The notes under the pieces were generated by a model. That model was given only the letters and a program-made list of their open reading frames with translations, was not told where the DNA came from and searched no databases. Both the position numbers and the translations under genes were made by a program. From Viola odorata (Eukaryota; Streptophyta; Magnoliopsida; Malpighiales; Violaceae): 64,000 nt of DNA. Shown here in pieces: positions 11,001 to 23,250 of the stretch (its first letter is position 1; every line of letters begins with the position of its first letter). Where the stretch lies: NCBI GenBank assembly GCA_963691705.1, contig OY829545.1, positions 16,939,569-17,003,568 of the forward strand. Reading direction: 5' to 3'.

Positions 11001-14000
11001 TGATTTCTCATCAATGTTGCAGATTAACGTTTGCCATTATCTTCCTGGTGGATCTTTACATCTACAATGTGTTTGGTGATTTGGGTTAGATTTTTTTCAA
11101 TTACTTCTTATAGCTGGAAATGTAAATGTTGTCCAATTTTTTGAAAGGCGATTCCTCAGTGGATACATTGGTTTGGTTTTGGGTTGAGTGGGTGGTCTGT
11201 GAGATGAATGTCCTAATCTCTTTATTGTACAATGCATCTCTTCTTGACTAAACATATTCTGTTGGTGCTTAGTGTATAATAAAGGAATAATGAAAGAAAA
11301 GGGACCAAGAAAGAAAACAAATTGGAGTAATTAATATTAATGATGCTGCTGCATTTGATTAATGTTTTCTAGGGAGCCATTGTTCTCATATTTTTGTATG
11401 AGCTCCTAGATTGTGCACTTCCATTCTCCTTATTGTCGACTGTATGCTTGCTTTGCCTCTGGTTGGGTGATTCAGTTAGTGACACTCATTGCTAACTGGG
11501 GGAACACACTAGAGATCTTCAGTCGCACAATAGTTTTCCTTGGTTTAACCTTTTCATGAGTTGTATGACTGCAATCTTTTGTGCTTTTGTCCAGGTATTG
11601 ACTGCTGTTGGTCAAGGGGAGACAGTGATGAAAGCTCTGCAAGATGTATTACCAGAAGAAGTTCGTGGAAAGCTCACAACAGCCATATCTGGAATTGTTA
11701 ATGCTCAAAGCAGGAACTTTAAGTTTGATGGATTACTCAATATTGGTAAGGCTCCAAGTGCATCATCAGGGCTTAAGACAGAGATCCAGGATAAAATCAA
11801 AGAAGTACCAAGTGGTGAAGATATGCCTGAAGGTCCTCATTCTTCAGATGAGATGAAGAGACCTGATGATTTGAAAGATGGATCTGCGAACAATCAACCT
11901 GGGGCTGATAGGTCTGGAGCTGGAGACAGACCAGATCTTCATGCTTCTGAAAATGCACAAGAGTCTGTTGATTCAGGTCAGTCTCAGCCAACTGGCAATG
12001 ATGCTTCTGGCTCTGTTCAGAAGGGCACAGATGAGACTGGAAATAACGATGAAAGTGATGAAATCATTAAAGAAAAGGTTACTTCATATTCTGATAACAC
12101 TGAGAAGGGGAGGGAAACCAGTTCCAACCCTAACCTAACTGAGCGCAGTGAAAAGCCAGGTGGTATGGAAGATTCGAGTGTTGATGACTTCAAAGCAGAC
12201 CAGGATGGTGGAGTACCTCAACTAGAAATAAAAACAGAGAATCGTACCCAGAAGAATGAAGAGAAAATAGTGGACTCTTCAGCAGATCAAAACAAGACTT
12301 TGACTGAAACTGTGGGTTCTTCACCTTCGGGATCCTCTCCTGACTCACACTTACCGGAAAGGGATGGTAGTGATGAACAGAAGAGGGATAACAAAACACA
12401 ACCTGCACTCGATCAAACTAATCTTCCCATGCCAGATTCCAACTCCTCTACCTTCAATGTGGTTCAAGCATTAGATGCCTTTACAGGGATGGATGACTCC
12501 ACACAAGTGGCTGTTAATAGTGTTTTTGGTGTGATAGAAGACATGATTTCCCATCTTGAAGAGGAAAAAAATGATGAAAACCAAGTGAAAGATGCAGAGG
12601 ACGCTCAAGGTGAGTCAAGTGATTCCAAATCTAAGAAGCCACACACCACTAATGATAGCCCATTGAAATTGCAAGATAATGATAAAAATGAATTGCAGGG
12701 GCAGTCTGAGGCATCATGCAGTTCTGTTGCAGACGAGTACCATGGGAATGATATTCTCATTCCGGATACAACAAGTGCTAGACGACTAGAGGGTGAAATC
12801 ACTAAGACTCCCATTTTGCTAGACGGCAGTGGTGGTAATGTATCTCAGGGAAATGGCTTGAGAACTAAGGAACAAAAGTCTTGTAGCATACTTTTGGCTG
12901 ATCATAGTGAGAAAAACAGAGGCAATATTACAGCGAATCCATATGGGGACTATCTACACAAAGAGCACTTCCACAGGTATCTTGTTTCAAAGATCCCAAA
13001 TGCCAAATCACTTGATTTAGATACAACTACCGCATTATTTCTTGACTATTTCCCAGAAGAAGGTCGATGGAAGCTTTTGGAGCAGCCAGAAAATAATGGA
13101 GAATGTAGTGAAAGTGGCACTGTTACAACTTATAACAGTGCTGATAGGGTTGTTCAATCCCATTCCTCAGAAGTGGGTGATAAAGTGGACTATATTGAAC
13201 CTTTATATGTAATCTTAGATGGTGAACAACAACAGGAACCTGTTACAGAATATGACACAGTGGACAGTGGATTGGAGGAGATGAAGCAGTTTGTGAAACT
13301 TGTCGTGTTGGATGCATTGTGTGTTGAAGTTGGTCGCAGGCTGAGTGCAGCTGACATCAAACAAATGAAATCCAAACTTGATAGAGATATAGAAGAAGTG
13401 GCAAATGCTGTCTCTTTGGTCGTTGTTTGCAATAAGGATCATACTTGGTGCTCAGAAGGTATTGCATACGGTGATGACTACACTTCAAAAAAAGTTGGTG
13501 CGCTCTGTGCAGAGCATGTTATAAAGGCCATTTCGGCTGCTATTCAGGACACAAGTTGTCTGAGAACATTAATGCCAATTGGCGTCATTGTAGGCTCTAG
13601 CTTAGCTGCTTTGAGAAAACATTTCAATGTTACTACGAAACATGAGGATGGCCTGAAATCCTCAAAGCAGACAAAAAAAACTGAGCTAAAAGATCAAGGC
13701 AAGGTCAGTGCACTGGATATTGATGAAAAGTGTAGCAGCATAACACATCATAGTACTAATTTCAAAAGTATAAGAAATAGAGCAGAGGAAGATGCTTTGA
13801 AGAATATAAGTAATGACAATGTCATGGTTGGTGCTGTTACGGCTGCGTTGGGAGCATCTGCTTTTCTGGTGCAACAACAGGTAAATATTGTAGTTTGATT
13901 CTTGGTGTAGTCTTTGATTTTTTTTCTTTAAACTTACCTCCGCGTTATTCTAGTCATAAAGATTGTATGTTAGGGTGGTTTGCAAAATCTCTCTTCTTAA

Positions 14001-16333
14001 GTTCTAGATCTTTCACTTTTCCCATACACGTGTCATCTTGCAGTTGGAGGATTTCCTCATGTTGTTCTTGATGTGCATAGGAAATTAAGATGCTCTCTTC
14101 TTTCAAAGAATGTTACACCACAAGTTTTTGGCATTCAACCTATGTCGTGGAAAGTATCTAGGAATTTTCATCTTCTCCTTGAGCTAGTCCACACTCTCTT
14201 GTCATGTTTTTGTTTCTTTAAATATTTTTCTTTAGTCTTGATCTGTTTATTCTTTCTTTTATATCCGGTGGTTTCTTACACTTATGCTTATTGCTATGAA
14301 TAATTTCAAAGAATCCATCCGAAACTGGAAGCGGTTTATCCAGGTCTCTCAAAGAAGGTGGAAACAATCAGAAGGTGGCAGACAAGATTGATGAGGCACT
14401 GGCAGAAAAACACCAAAGTAACATAGTCACAAGCTTTGCTGAGAAAGCCATGTCAGTTGCTGGTCCTGTGGTTCCTACTAAGGAAGATGGTGAAGTTGAT
14501 CAAGAAAGGTCTTAAGCCATGGATCTTTTAATTTACTGTATGCACAGAGCTATTGGTATATCTGTATTCCTAAATTTCTCTTTGCTGAATACAGGCTAGT
14601 TGCTATGTTGGCCGACTTAGGACAAAAGGGTGGCATGTTAAGGTTGGTCGGCAAAATTGCTTTGCTTTGGGGTGGAATACGTGGAGCTATGAGTTTGACT
14701 GACAAGCTCATCTCATTTCTTCATATAGCTGAGCGTCCTTTGTATCAGAGGTAGCTAATTTGTCTATGTTATATTGTTTAACCTATTTCTCTCTTTTTGT
14801 TCTTTTCTATATCTTCATGATTTTGCATTTCCTGATCTATTCCTCTCTTTTCAATTCTTCTGTAAGGATTCTTGGGTTTGTTGGCATGGTGTTTGTTTTA
14901 TGGTCACCAGTCATTCTTCCATTGCTTCCCACATTAGTGCAGAGCTGGACGACTGGTCATCCCTCAAAATTTGCCGAGCTTGTTATCATCATTGGGCTCT
15001 ATGCTTCTGTTACAATACTTGTTATGATATGGGGTAGAAGAATACGTGGGTATGAAGATCCACTCAAGCAATATGGGATGGACTTGACAACAATGCTTGA
15101 GGTATGGTAGTTAGCTTAAACTTGTAGAAATATTTCATTTCCTTGTTTTTCTTGAGGGTACCAGACGTTCTGATTGAAACTTTGGCAACATGCTTGTTAG
15201 CTCAACAAGTTAGTTTACCATTCACTTTCATAAAAACTTAAGTCTAGTTTTAATATGGCAGCTAGATTATCCTTTTGTGTAAGAAGCAGTTTCTTTACTT
15301 TTAACTTACTGGCACCTATTTTTCTTTTTTCTAGAGGGGGTATTATGACTTACCTGATGCTTCTTTTATGGATATTGGACTATGTTGCGTTTTTATATCA
15401 TTAATATACTTTCCTCCTTTTACAATCCTGATGAAAAATGTAGGTCTTAGAAAGGGTTGGACTTTGTGGCTTTCACATAGATAAAGAAACTTATTTAATA
15501 TTTAGCCCATTTCTTGCAGGTTCAGAGATTTTTCATGGGCTTGGTGGGAGGAGCTGCTCTTGTTTTGGCAATTCAGTCTGTAAACGCTTCACTAGGCTTT
15601 GTGAGTTTCTCATGGCCCTCAGTCATGCCTTACTCCTCTTTAGATGTCATGAGATGTCTCCAAGCGTATGGGCGAATGATTATGCTGGCCGTTCGAGGAA
15701 TCATAACAGCAACAGGCGTTGTGCTTGTTGAAGAATTACTTTTTAGGTCATGGTTGCCTCAAGAAGTCGCACCAGATCTCGGTTATCATCAAGGAGTTAT
15801 CATATCTGGGCTTGCATTTGCTCTCCTCCAAAGGTACATAATTTTGTTAAAATTCCTCATAACTTTCACACTTTAGATGTATATTTTACGTTTTTGAAAT
15901 ATTCTGAATATTTCTCCCTCCTGGTTTGTTTCAGTTTTGGACTTATATATCAATCAATGTTTCTAAACGGGGGAACTACCTTATTATTATTCATCCTTCC
16001 ATGATAAAGTTCTAACTCAGAATTCACTCATTGGTTTTCAGATCCCTGTGGGCAATTCCAGGCCTTTGGTTTTTTTCTTTGGCACTTTCTGGCTTTCGGC
16101 AAAGATTCCAGGGCAGCCTCTCCATCCCAGTTGGTTTTCGGGCAGGGGCAATGGCTTCAAGTTTTATCATACAAACAGGTGGTTTTTTGATCTATAATCC
16201 TAGTCTTCCGGTTTGGGTAAAGGGAACTCACCCATTCCAACCTTTTACTGGGGTAGTTGGTCTTGCATTCTCTTTTTTATTGGCTGTTATTGTCTATCCG
16301 AGGGAACCTCTCCAAAACAAGGAGGAATTGTAA
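8029..16333 (+). CDS. Alpha/beta-hydrolase (EMB8-like) and CPBP/CAAX-protease-like fusion protein, probably plastid-targeted
   Basis: Eleven exons can be joined: 8029-8756, 9157-9433, 9613-9798, 9898-10050, 10493-10984, 11595-13880, 14312-14508, 14595-14750, 14867-15101, 15520-15833 and 16042-16333. They give 5316 nt, or 1771 residues. The first ~45 residues are rich in Arg, His, Ser and Thr with few acids, like a transit peptide. Residues ~190-460 form an EMB8-like alpha/beta-hydrolase fold (VPGTAEG, NPRGCAGSP). At the nucleophile elbow (~273-279) GWGYGAN replaces the usual GxSxG, so the catalytic Ser appears absent. A long acidic Ser/Asp/Glu-rich linker fills most of exon 6. The C-terminal third is membrane-rich and carries the CPBP EExxxR motif (EELLFR, ~1641-1646). 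The architecture and length resemble a large Arabidopsis protein I recall as At2g03140; that match is from memory. The substrate is unknown. Confidence 0.87.
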
Positions 16334-17246
16334 AGGATTGATCATTCAGAGTTATATGGAATTTGCTGATTAAGAGGAGCGGATCACCAAAGAATGTTGT
16401 TCTGGAAACATGGGAGTGGGTTTGGTGGTTTTGGAATGGAATGGATCACCCCGTACTCTATGTTGTAGGGCATGCTTACAACTAATGCATTTGAAAACAG
16501 AAGGAAAGGCATAAGGCAGAGTCACACACAATGTACAGTTGGTATACGAGTATAGAAAACAAGGCATTTTTGTTGGTGGGACAGCAGTAATCAGGGATGT
16601 GCAACAAAATTTAGTAAGTGATCGTCTTTCATCAGAGGCAACATATTCAAAGGTTTGTTATACTTATACGGTTATACCGTTATACGTGCTGTATTCGTGT
16701 ATTCACGCTTTGCATGCCATTATACACATTTTCGCCTCTGTGAATATAATTGTTTTATAACCAATCATTCTGTATTTTGTAGCTCAGTAGTATTTCTCGC
16801 AAAGTAGGGAAAAGTTAGATCTTGACTTGCATCTTCTCTAGGCGCGGTGCCATCTTTTTCCTTTAGGCCCATGTCTGCCCCAGCTTAAGTACGGACCTGA
16901 TCCAGTCAGACCTTGAATATTTTTAATAAATCCTAATTCTCTACGTGATGTTAACAGATTTTAACTAATTTAATGGCAAATCCAGCATTTATCGGAATAC
17001 AAACTTTCCCAGGCATGGGGCCTGTCGCTTACTTTTTCTGTGAAAAGTCTACGTGCAGGGAATCGCAAACAAACTAACATAGGATGGGATATGGCCATGC
17101 ATACTCTGCATATGATCATTTCAAGGCCTGACTCCATGCTAATTAATTAAGCTATGTCTAACTCAGTTTTTTCAGCTCTCCTATTGTAAAAGAAGACTCC
17201 ATCACCCTTTTTTTCCATTATGGTCAACATTGCTGAAACTAAAAGG
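16334..17246. other. 3' flank of the hydrolase/CPBP gene
   Basis: The first few hundred bases are probably the 3' untranslated region of the upstream gene. The rest is AT-rich spacer with no recognisable coding sequence. A stretch near 16650-16700 has short direct repeats (ttatac/gttata). Confidence 0.45.
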
Positions 17247-18535
17247 ATGTTCATCGTCTTCCTTTTTCTTTGCGTTTTCAGCTCGATAGCATCTGATGTG
17301 GTGGAGATAACAGTGGCCAAATTAAGATGGGAGTGGAAATTTCTCCACCATTTGTGAAGCACTAAAAGCTTCACCTAATGAGAGCAAAGTTCACGTCAAA
17401 ATCTTTATAAGAAAGGAACATACAATGAGATTGTTGGGGTTGGGAATGAGAACCTAACATAATTTTTATTGGAGAAGGTATGGATGAGACTGTGACAATA
17501 ATCGATGTAATGCATTAGGTTGGAGCACCCATGAAGTGCCACATTAGGTAATTAAGTATTCTCTTAAATTTAAGCTTCCTTTTTTTCTTTCACAATGTTT
17601 TCTGCCCTTATATTTTTTTCTAATTATCTTAATTAAACCCATTTATTTATCAACAAAAATCTAATTACACATTCAATTTTTAAATACTGACTATTTTTTT
17701 AACAAAATTGTAGTATGATTGGGGTTTATTTATTTCTAATTATATTATATTATTATTTTTATTTAAATAAATAACTATGTGAATATGAAAATGACACGTG
17801 TATTAAAAATTAGTAAAAATGTTAATATTTCTAATGTCACTTTTTTACTAATATAAGTGTTTAATTAAGAAAACTGGACAAATATCATACCTAAAATGCT
17901 CTTTTCTTAAAAAAATAGGTCAAAAATTAAGGTATTCGTGAAATTATCATTATATTATCCATAATTTAATTTCTTTTCTCAGGTGTTGATGGGTTTGGAT
18001 TCATTGCAATGGATCTTACTATAGAGAACAATGCAGGCGCATCAGGCGGGCCGGCAGTGGCTCTTCGATCAGAATCAAATCATTCTGCATTTTATAAGTG
18101 CGGTATCTACGGATACCAAGGTACTTATACCGTTATACGCATATCATAACATTCAATTTTATCGCGATTGCAAAATCAAAGTAACTGTAGATTTTTTATT
18201 TGGTGCCGGACCTGTTGTCTTTCAAAAATGCCAAATAGTAGCAAGACAACCATTGAGACTGTATTCAACGACGGTGTTCATGCGATTGAATATTAGCTCG
18301 ATTGTTGACGAAAAAAGATGGCTTGAATGGAATAAAAGTACGAGGCGACCCTTTTCTATGGCGAATATAAAAATACCGGGGGTGGAGCATTCACCGGAAA
18401 CCGGGTTAAGCGGTCGGGATACCATCCTTATTTTTGAGTTATGAAGCTGCTAGGAAGTTTACAGTTCCTAAGTTTATCCAATGTGATACTTGGATTCCTT
18501 CCACCGGAATTCCTTACGATGGCGACCTAATATAA
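17247..18535 (+). pseudogene. Pectin methylesterase (pectinesterase) pseudogene with frameshifts
   Basis: The gene begins with a signal-peptide-like MFIVFLFLCVFSSIASD (17247-17297). Pieces in shifting frames then follow the catalytic-domain order of pectinesterases: AxxGSG-like start; KASPNESKVHVKIFIRKG (about 17364-17417); FIGEGMDET; an intron 17548-17982 with GT-AG ends; GFIAMDLTIENNAGASGG (about 17994-18047) and VALRSESNHSAFYKC; YHNIQFYRDCKIKVTVDFLFGAG (about 18145-18210) and FQKCQIVARQPL; YGEYKNTGGGA; and FTVPKFIQCDTWIPSTGIPYDGDLI ending at 18535. At least four frame changes are needed, including one near the catalytic DTLY region. Intact relatives de-esterify cell-wall pectin. The signal peptide and intron survive, so this is a decayed gene copy and not a processed pseudogene. 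Confidence 0.82.
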
Positions 18536-19542
18536 TAATTATGTTACGAGCATTTTGAGTGCGAGATGAATCATTTTATGTACTAATTATTTTATTTCCT
18601 TAGTATCTAATTCTTACATGAATAAGTGAGATAGGAAATAACTCCACTATTAATATTGTTATTATTGTTATGTTAATGGATGATAGTGGATTGACTTAAA
18701 GGGAAGTTTTATTTCTGCCCGCTTTTAACTATTTTGCTTTAAAGTTAATTAAATAAAAATAATATTAAAGCGTTTGCTTAGGGCGTCTGTTCTTTTTTAG
18801 TTATATAATTTCACTTGAAAAGCTCCTGTGACGTACTTTTGAAAATAGAAAGCTACTTATTTATATTAAAAAATATATAAAATTATTTAAAATAAAATGT
18901 GTAATTTATTTAAAAAATATATTAATCCATGTATTTGAAAAGATAAATCTTATGTATTTACAATTTTAATATATTAATTTATATAACATTCGGATGATAA
19001 TTTTAAGGATCATTTATTTTAATTAAAACAATTTATAGCACAACATAATAGTTTCTAATAAAAAATTTACTTAATTCATTTCATAACATAATGCAGCACA
19101 ACGGAGGCCAAATATGCTCAACATATCTATTTTAATTAACAATGGAAATTTTCCTTTTATATTCATCACTCTTATTCTCCATCCCTTTTTCTTTCTTTGT
19201 TTTGTTCATATGCTCCCTTCCTTTTTAAAGGTTAGTTGATTTGAAAATTTGAACCGAGTTAGTATAATTAGTAAATATTGACCTTTCATAATTTTAAAAT
19301 TGGAAATAAAAAACATATCAATTTTAATGTGAAAATAAATGGTATACGAACAAATGAATTTTACAAAATTTTCATATTAACTGATGTAGTAATATTTAAT
19401 GATAAATTGTAATTCACTTTATGATCCTTGCCACTTATAATCACACTATACAAATATTGCCATATCAATTGGTTTAGAAATTTTGTAAAGTTTTTTAGTA
19501 TGTAAAATATTTGTCGGAAATAAATTAACAGAAAAAGGAAAA
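18536..19542. other. AT-rich spacer between the pseudogene and the H3.1 pair
   Basis: Very AT-rich with no recognised gene, RNA or intact transposon. The open frame on the minus strand at 19361-19618 is Phe-, Leu- and Ser-rich and looks like chance. Confidence 0.5.
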
Positions 19543-19736
19543 ACCACACATGAGATGGAGAAAAGTACAAACTAGAAAAAAAAATGAAATTAGAAGTGTT
19601 TTCAAATTTGGGCTGCAACTAAATGGCCCAATCTCGGCCCATGATAGTACATTTCAAAACCACGCTTTCTCAAATTTTCAAGTTCCCACCTAAGGGCGCC
19701 AATTCCAATTCCTTTACTCATTTTGCACCACATGCA

Positions 19737-20045
19737 ATCCGCGTCACACCTCATAAGAAATCCTGAGCCGTAGACAGGACTGAAATCCACGGTCTAGATC
19801 ATCTACATCCTGCAAGAAACAACTTGCACCTAAGACGTGGATCCCGATCCGCGTCATCCCACACTAGACATCCTCAGCCGTAGATGAGGCTTCAATGCAC
19901 GGTCCAGATCCCATCTACATCCCGCAAACACCTTGCAGCAACCTACCATGCAGTTTTGGATCCGCGTCACTTGACATTAGATATCCACAGCCGTAGATAA
20001 TGCTTAAATCGACGGTTCAGACGCAATCTAAACCCTCGCAATAAA
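19737..20045 (+). promoter_or_regulatory. Three ~110-bp histone promoter modules upstream of H3.1 copy 1
   Basis: Each module has the same order. First comes an octamer-type motif, GATCCGCG followed by TCA (AATCCGCGTCA at 19737, GATCCGCGTCA at 19846 and 19959). About 20-30 bases later comes AGCCGTAGA(T/C), then a CACGGT(C/T)(C/T)AGATC-like motif. Starts are 109 and 113 bases apart. GATCCGCG, or CGCGGATC on the other strand, is the known octamer of plant histone promoters and drives S-phase and meristem expression. The module series ends about 125 bases before the ATG, with a weak TATA-like TCAAATAG near 20065. Confidence 0.7.
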
Positions 20046-20122
20046 CAAATAACCCTCTCACTCTTCAAATAGCCCCAGCAATCCTCATTTCTCTCAAATC
20101 AATTTTTTGCCTCATCTCCTAA

Positions 20123-20581
<459 letters not shown>

Positions 20582-21683
20582 TTGAGGGTTCCTGGTTCCG
20601 GTTCTAGGTCTCTGTCTTTGGTTTTTGTTTCAATCTCTAGAATTAGGGTTGAGATCTTTCTGTCTTGTGTGGTGTTTGGATGTTTTGAATTTCTATGAAT
20701 GTAAATCATTTGCATATCTAATGAAAAGTCGCAAAATTAGGATTATGATCTTGTTCTGTTTAGTAGTGTTTGGGTGTTTTGGATTTTGGTGATGTAAATC
20801 CTTGCAGATCTAATGAAAAGTAACAGTTTATGTAGTATGCAAATTTGGTGCATTGTAGATCTTTTGGTTACTAATTTTTTGCAACGGATTAATAAGTTGA
20901 ATTTGAGATTTGAACCCAGAATTGCTTGTCGAAGATAGCAGATTATGGGTTTCCAATGGTTATACAGTATGCATCTTTGAAATACATCAACTACAAAAGA
21001 TCCATTGCTCATTTGTTTTGCTACTTGGGATCAGTTTATTCATTTATTAGAATTTATTGATTGAATTAAGTTTGGTAATCTCTATTGATATCAATTCTGA
21101 GGAACTATGCGCTATAATTGGGGATGGAAAGATGAGCAGAATCAAAAACCCCAAACTTGTTGGAGAGAATCGTACTAGAATCCAAAATCAAATCAAATCA
21201 AAATTTCGAAGCTGTACAAGAAAGCGATGAAATTAACTTCGATTGCAGGGAGCTGCTCCCTGCAATCGTTTAGTGAGCAGCAGAAGTGGATCGAATTACA
21301 GGAGGCAGGACTTGGTTGCGTTAAAGGCTGTGTCGAGTGTTTCTCCAATGGTATTCTTGTAACTAAGCTTGTTGCAATGGTGGTTTCAAAGATTGCTAGT
21401 TGATTTCAAAGTTTAAAATCTGAAACACAAGATTGATTACAAAAGGCAAAACCCACATGAGATGGCAAAAAAAAAAAACCAAAAAAAATGAAAATAGAAA
21501 GTGTGTTCTCATTCGGGCGGCAACTAATCGTGTCTTCCAAAAGGCCCAATAGCTTAGCCCAGGATAGCTGGTCTCAAAATTTACGTTACAGCCAAAATAT
21601 TTGAAAACATTTGCTTCAAAAGTTCCCACCAGCGGAGCCAAGTCCTAATCTGTCTACTCATTTTGCACATTGATGCAGATCGC

Positions 21684-21885
21684 TGTCCGCGTCACGTCTC
21701 TCATTAGAAATCCTCAGCCGTAAATAAACCTTAAATCCCACGGTCCAGATCCCATCACAGCCCGCGAAAACACCATGCAGCTACGATGCGGATTGCGATC
21801 CGTCTCACTCCTCCTTCGAAATCCTGAGCCGTAGTTAAAGTTGAACGTCACGGTCCAGATCCCGTCTAATTCCCCGCAACAAACA
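21684..21885 (+). promoter_or_regulatory. Two ~113-bp histone promoter modules upstream of H3.1 copy 2
   Basis: The modules repeat the pattern seen upstream of copy 1. The octamer-type motifs are more diverged: TGTCCGCGTCA at 21684 and GATCCGTCTCA at 21797, 113 bases apart. Each is followed by AGCCGTA and CACGGTCCAGATCCC. Copy 2 has one fewer module and weaker octamers than copy 1. A better TATA-like box, TTTAAATA, lies near 21918. Confidence 0.65.
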
Positions 21886-21966
21886 CACAAACTTTCCAAT
21901 CTCGCCCCCCCCCCACTCTTTAAATACCCCCAAAAATCCTCAATTCGCTCCACACCAACATTTTAA

Positions 21967-22434
<468 letters not shown>

Positions 22435-23250
22435 TTGAGGATTCCTGGTGCCCGATATAGGTTGCTGTCTTAGGCTTTCGTTTCAATGTCTAGAAATTAG
22501 GGTTAAGATCTTGTTCTGTCTGTTGTGTTTGGATTTTTCTAATATCAGTGAATGTGTATATCTTTGCAAATCTAATGGGAAAGTCTCAGAATTAGGGTTA
22601 AGATCTTGTTCTGTTTAGCAGTGTTGGGATGCTTATGGAATTTGATGTAAAATTTACAGATCTAATGAAAACTTTTCAGTTTATGTGGTATGCATACTCG
22701 ACTCTTTTAGTACTAATCTTTGCAATTGATTAAATGAGTCAATATTAGATTTGTTCCCAGAATTGTTTATTGAAGATTGTAGGGTTTTTGTGTTTTTTAT
22801 GGTTCCATAGGATGCAGTTTTTTCTTAAATCAATGACAAAAGATGCATCGTTAATTTTTTCTCTTTTACTTGGACCAGTTTTTTCCATCATAAGAATTAA
22901 CCAAAAGAAAAGAAACCCTTTTCTGTTTTTGACTGGTTAGGGTTGGCTTCATATCTGATTATCTGTTGATCCCAATTCGAAGAGAGTGCTATAACTGGAG
23001 ATGGAAAGATGAACAGAGGAAGCAAAAAGGCAAACTTTACTTGAATTGAACGGAGGGCTCAAAAGCCATACAACAAACAATGCCGCAAGAAGAGAAAGAA
23101 AACAAAACGGTGGAAAACGAAGACGATACAGTGGGGAAAATCAAAGCCTTTCTTGTCCAATCACACTGGTGAATAGCAACCATTATTCTTCAGGACAACA
23201 ACCCCAAAACTCCAGCCAACCATTTGTTTCATTGATTTTTGCAGCTGCAC

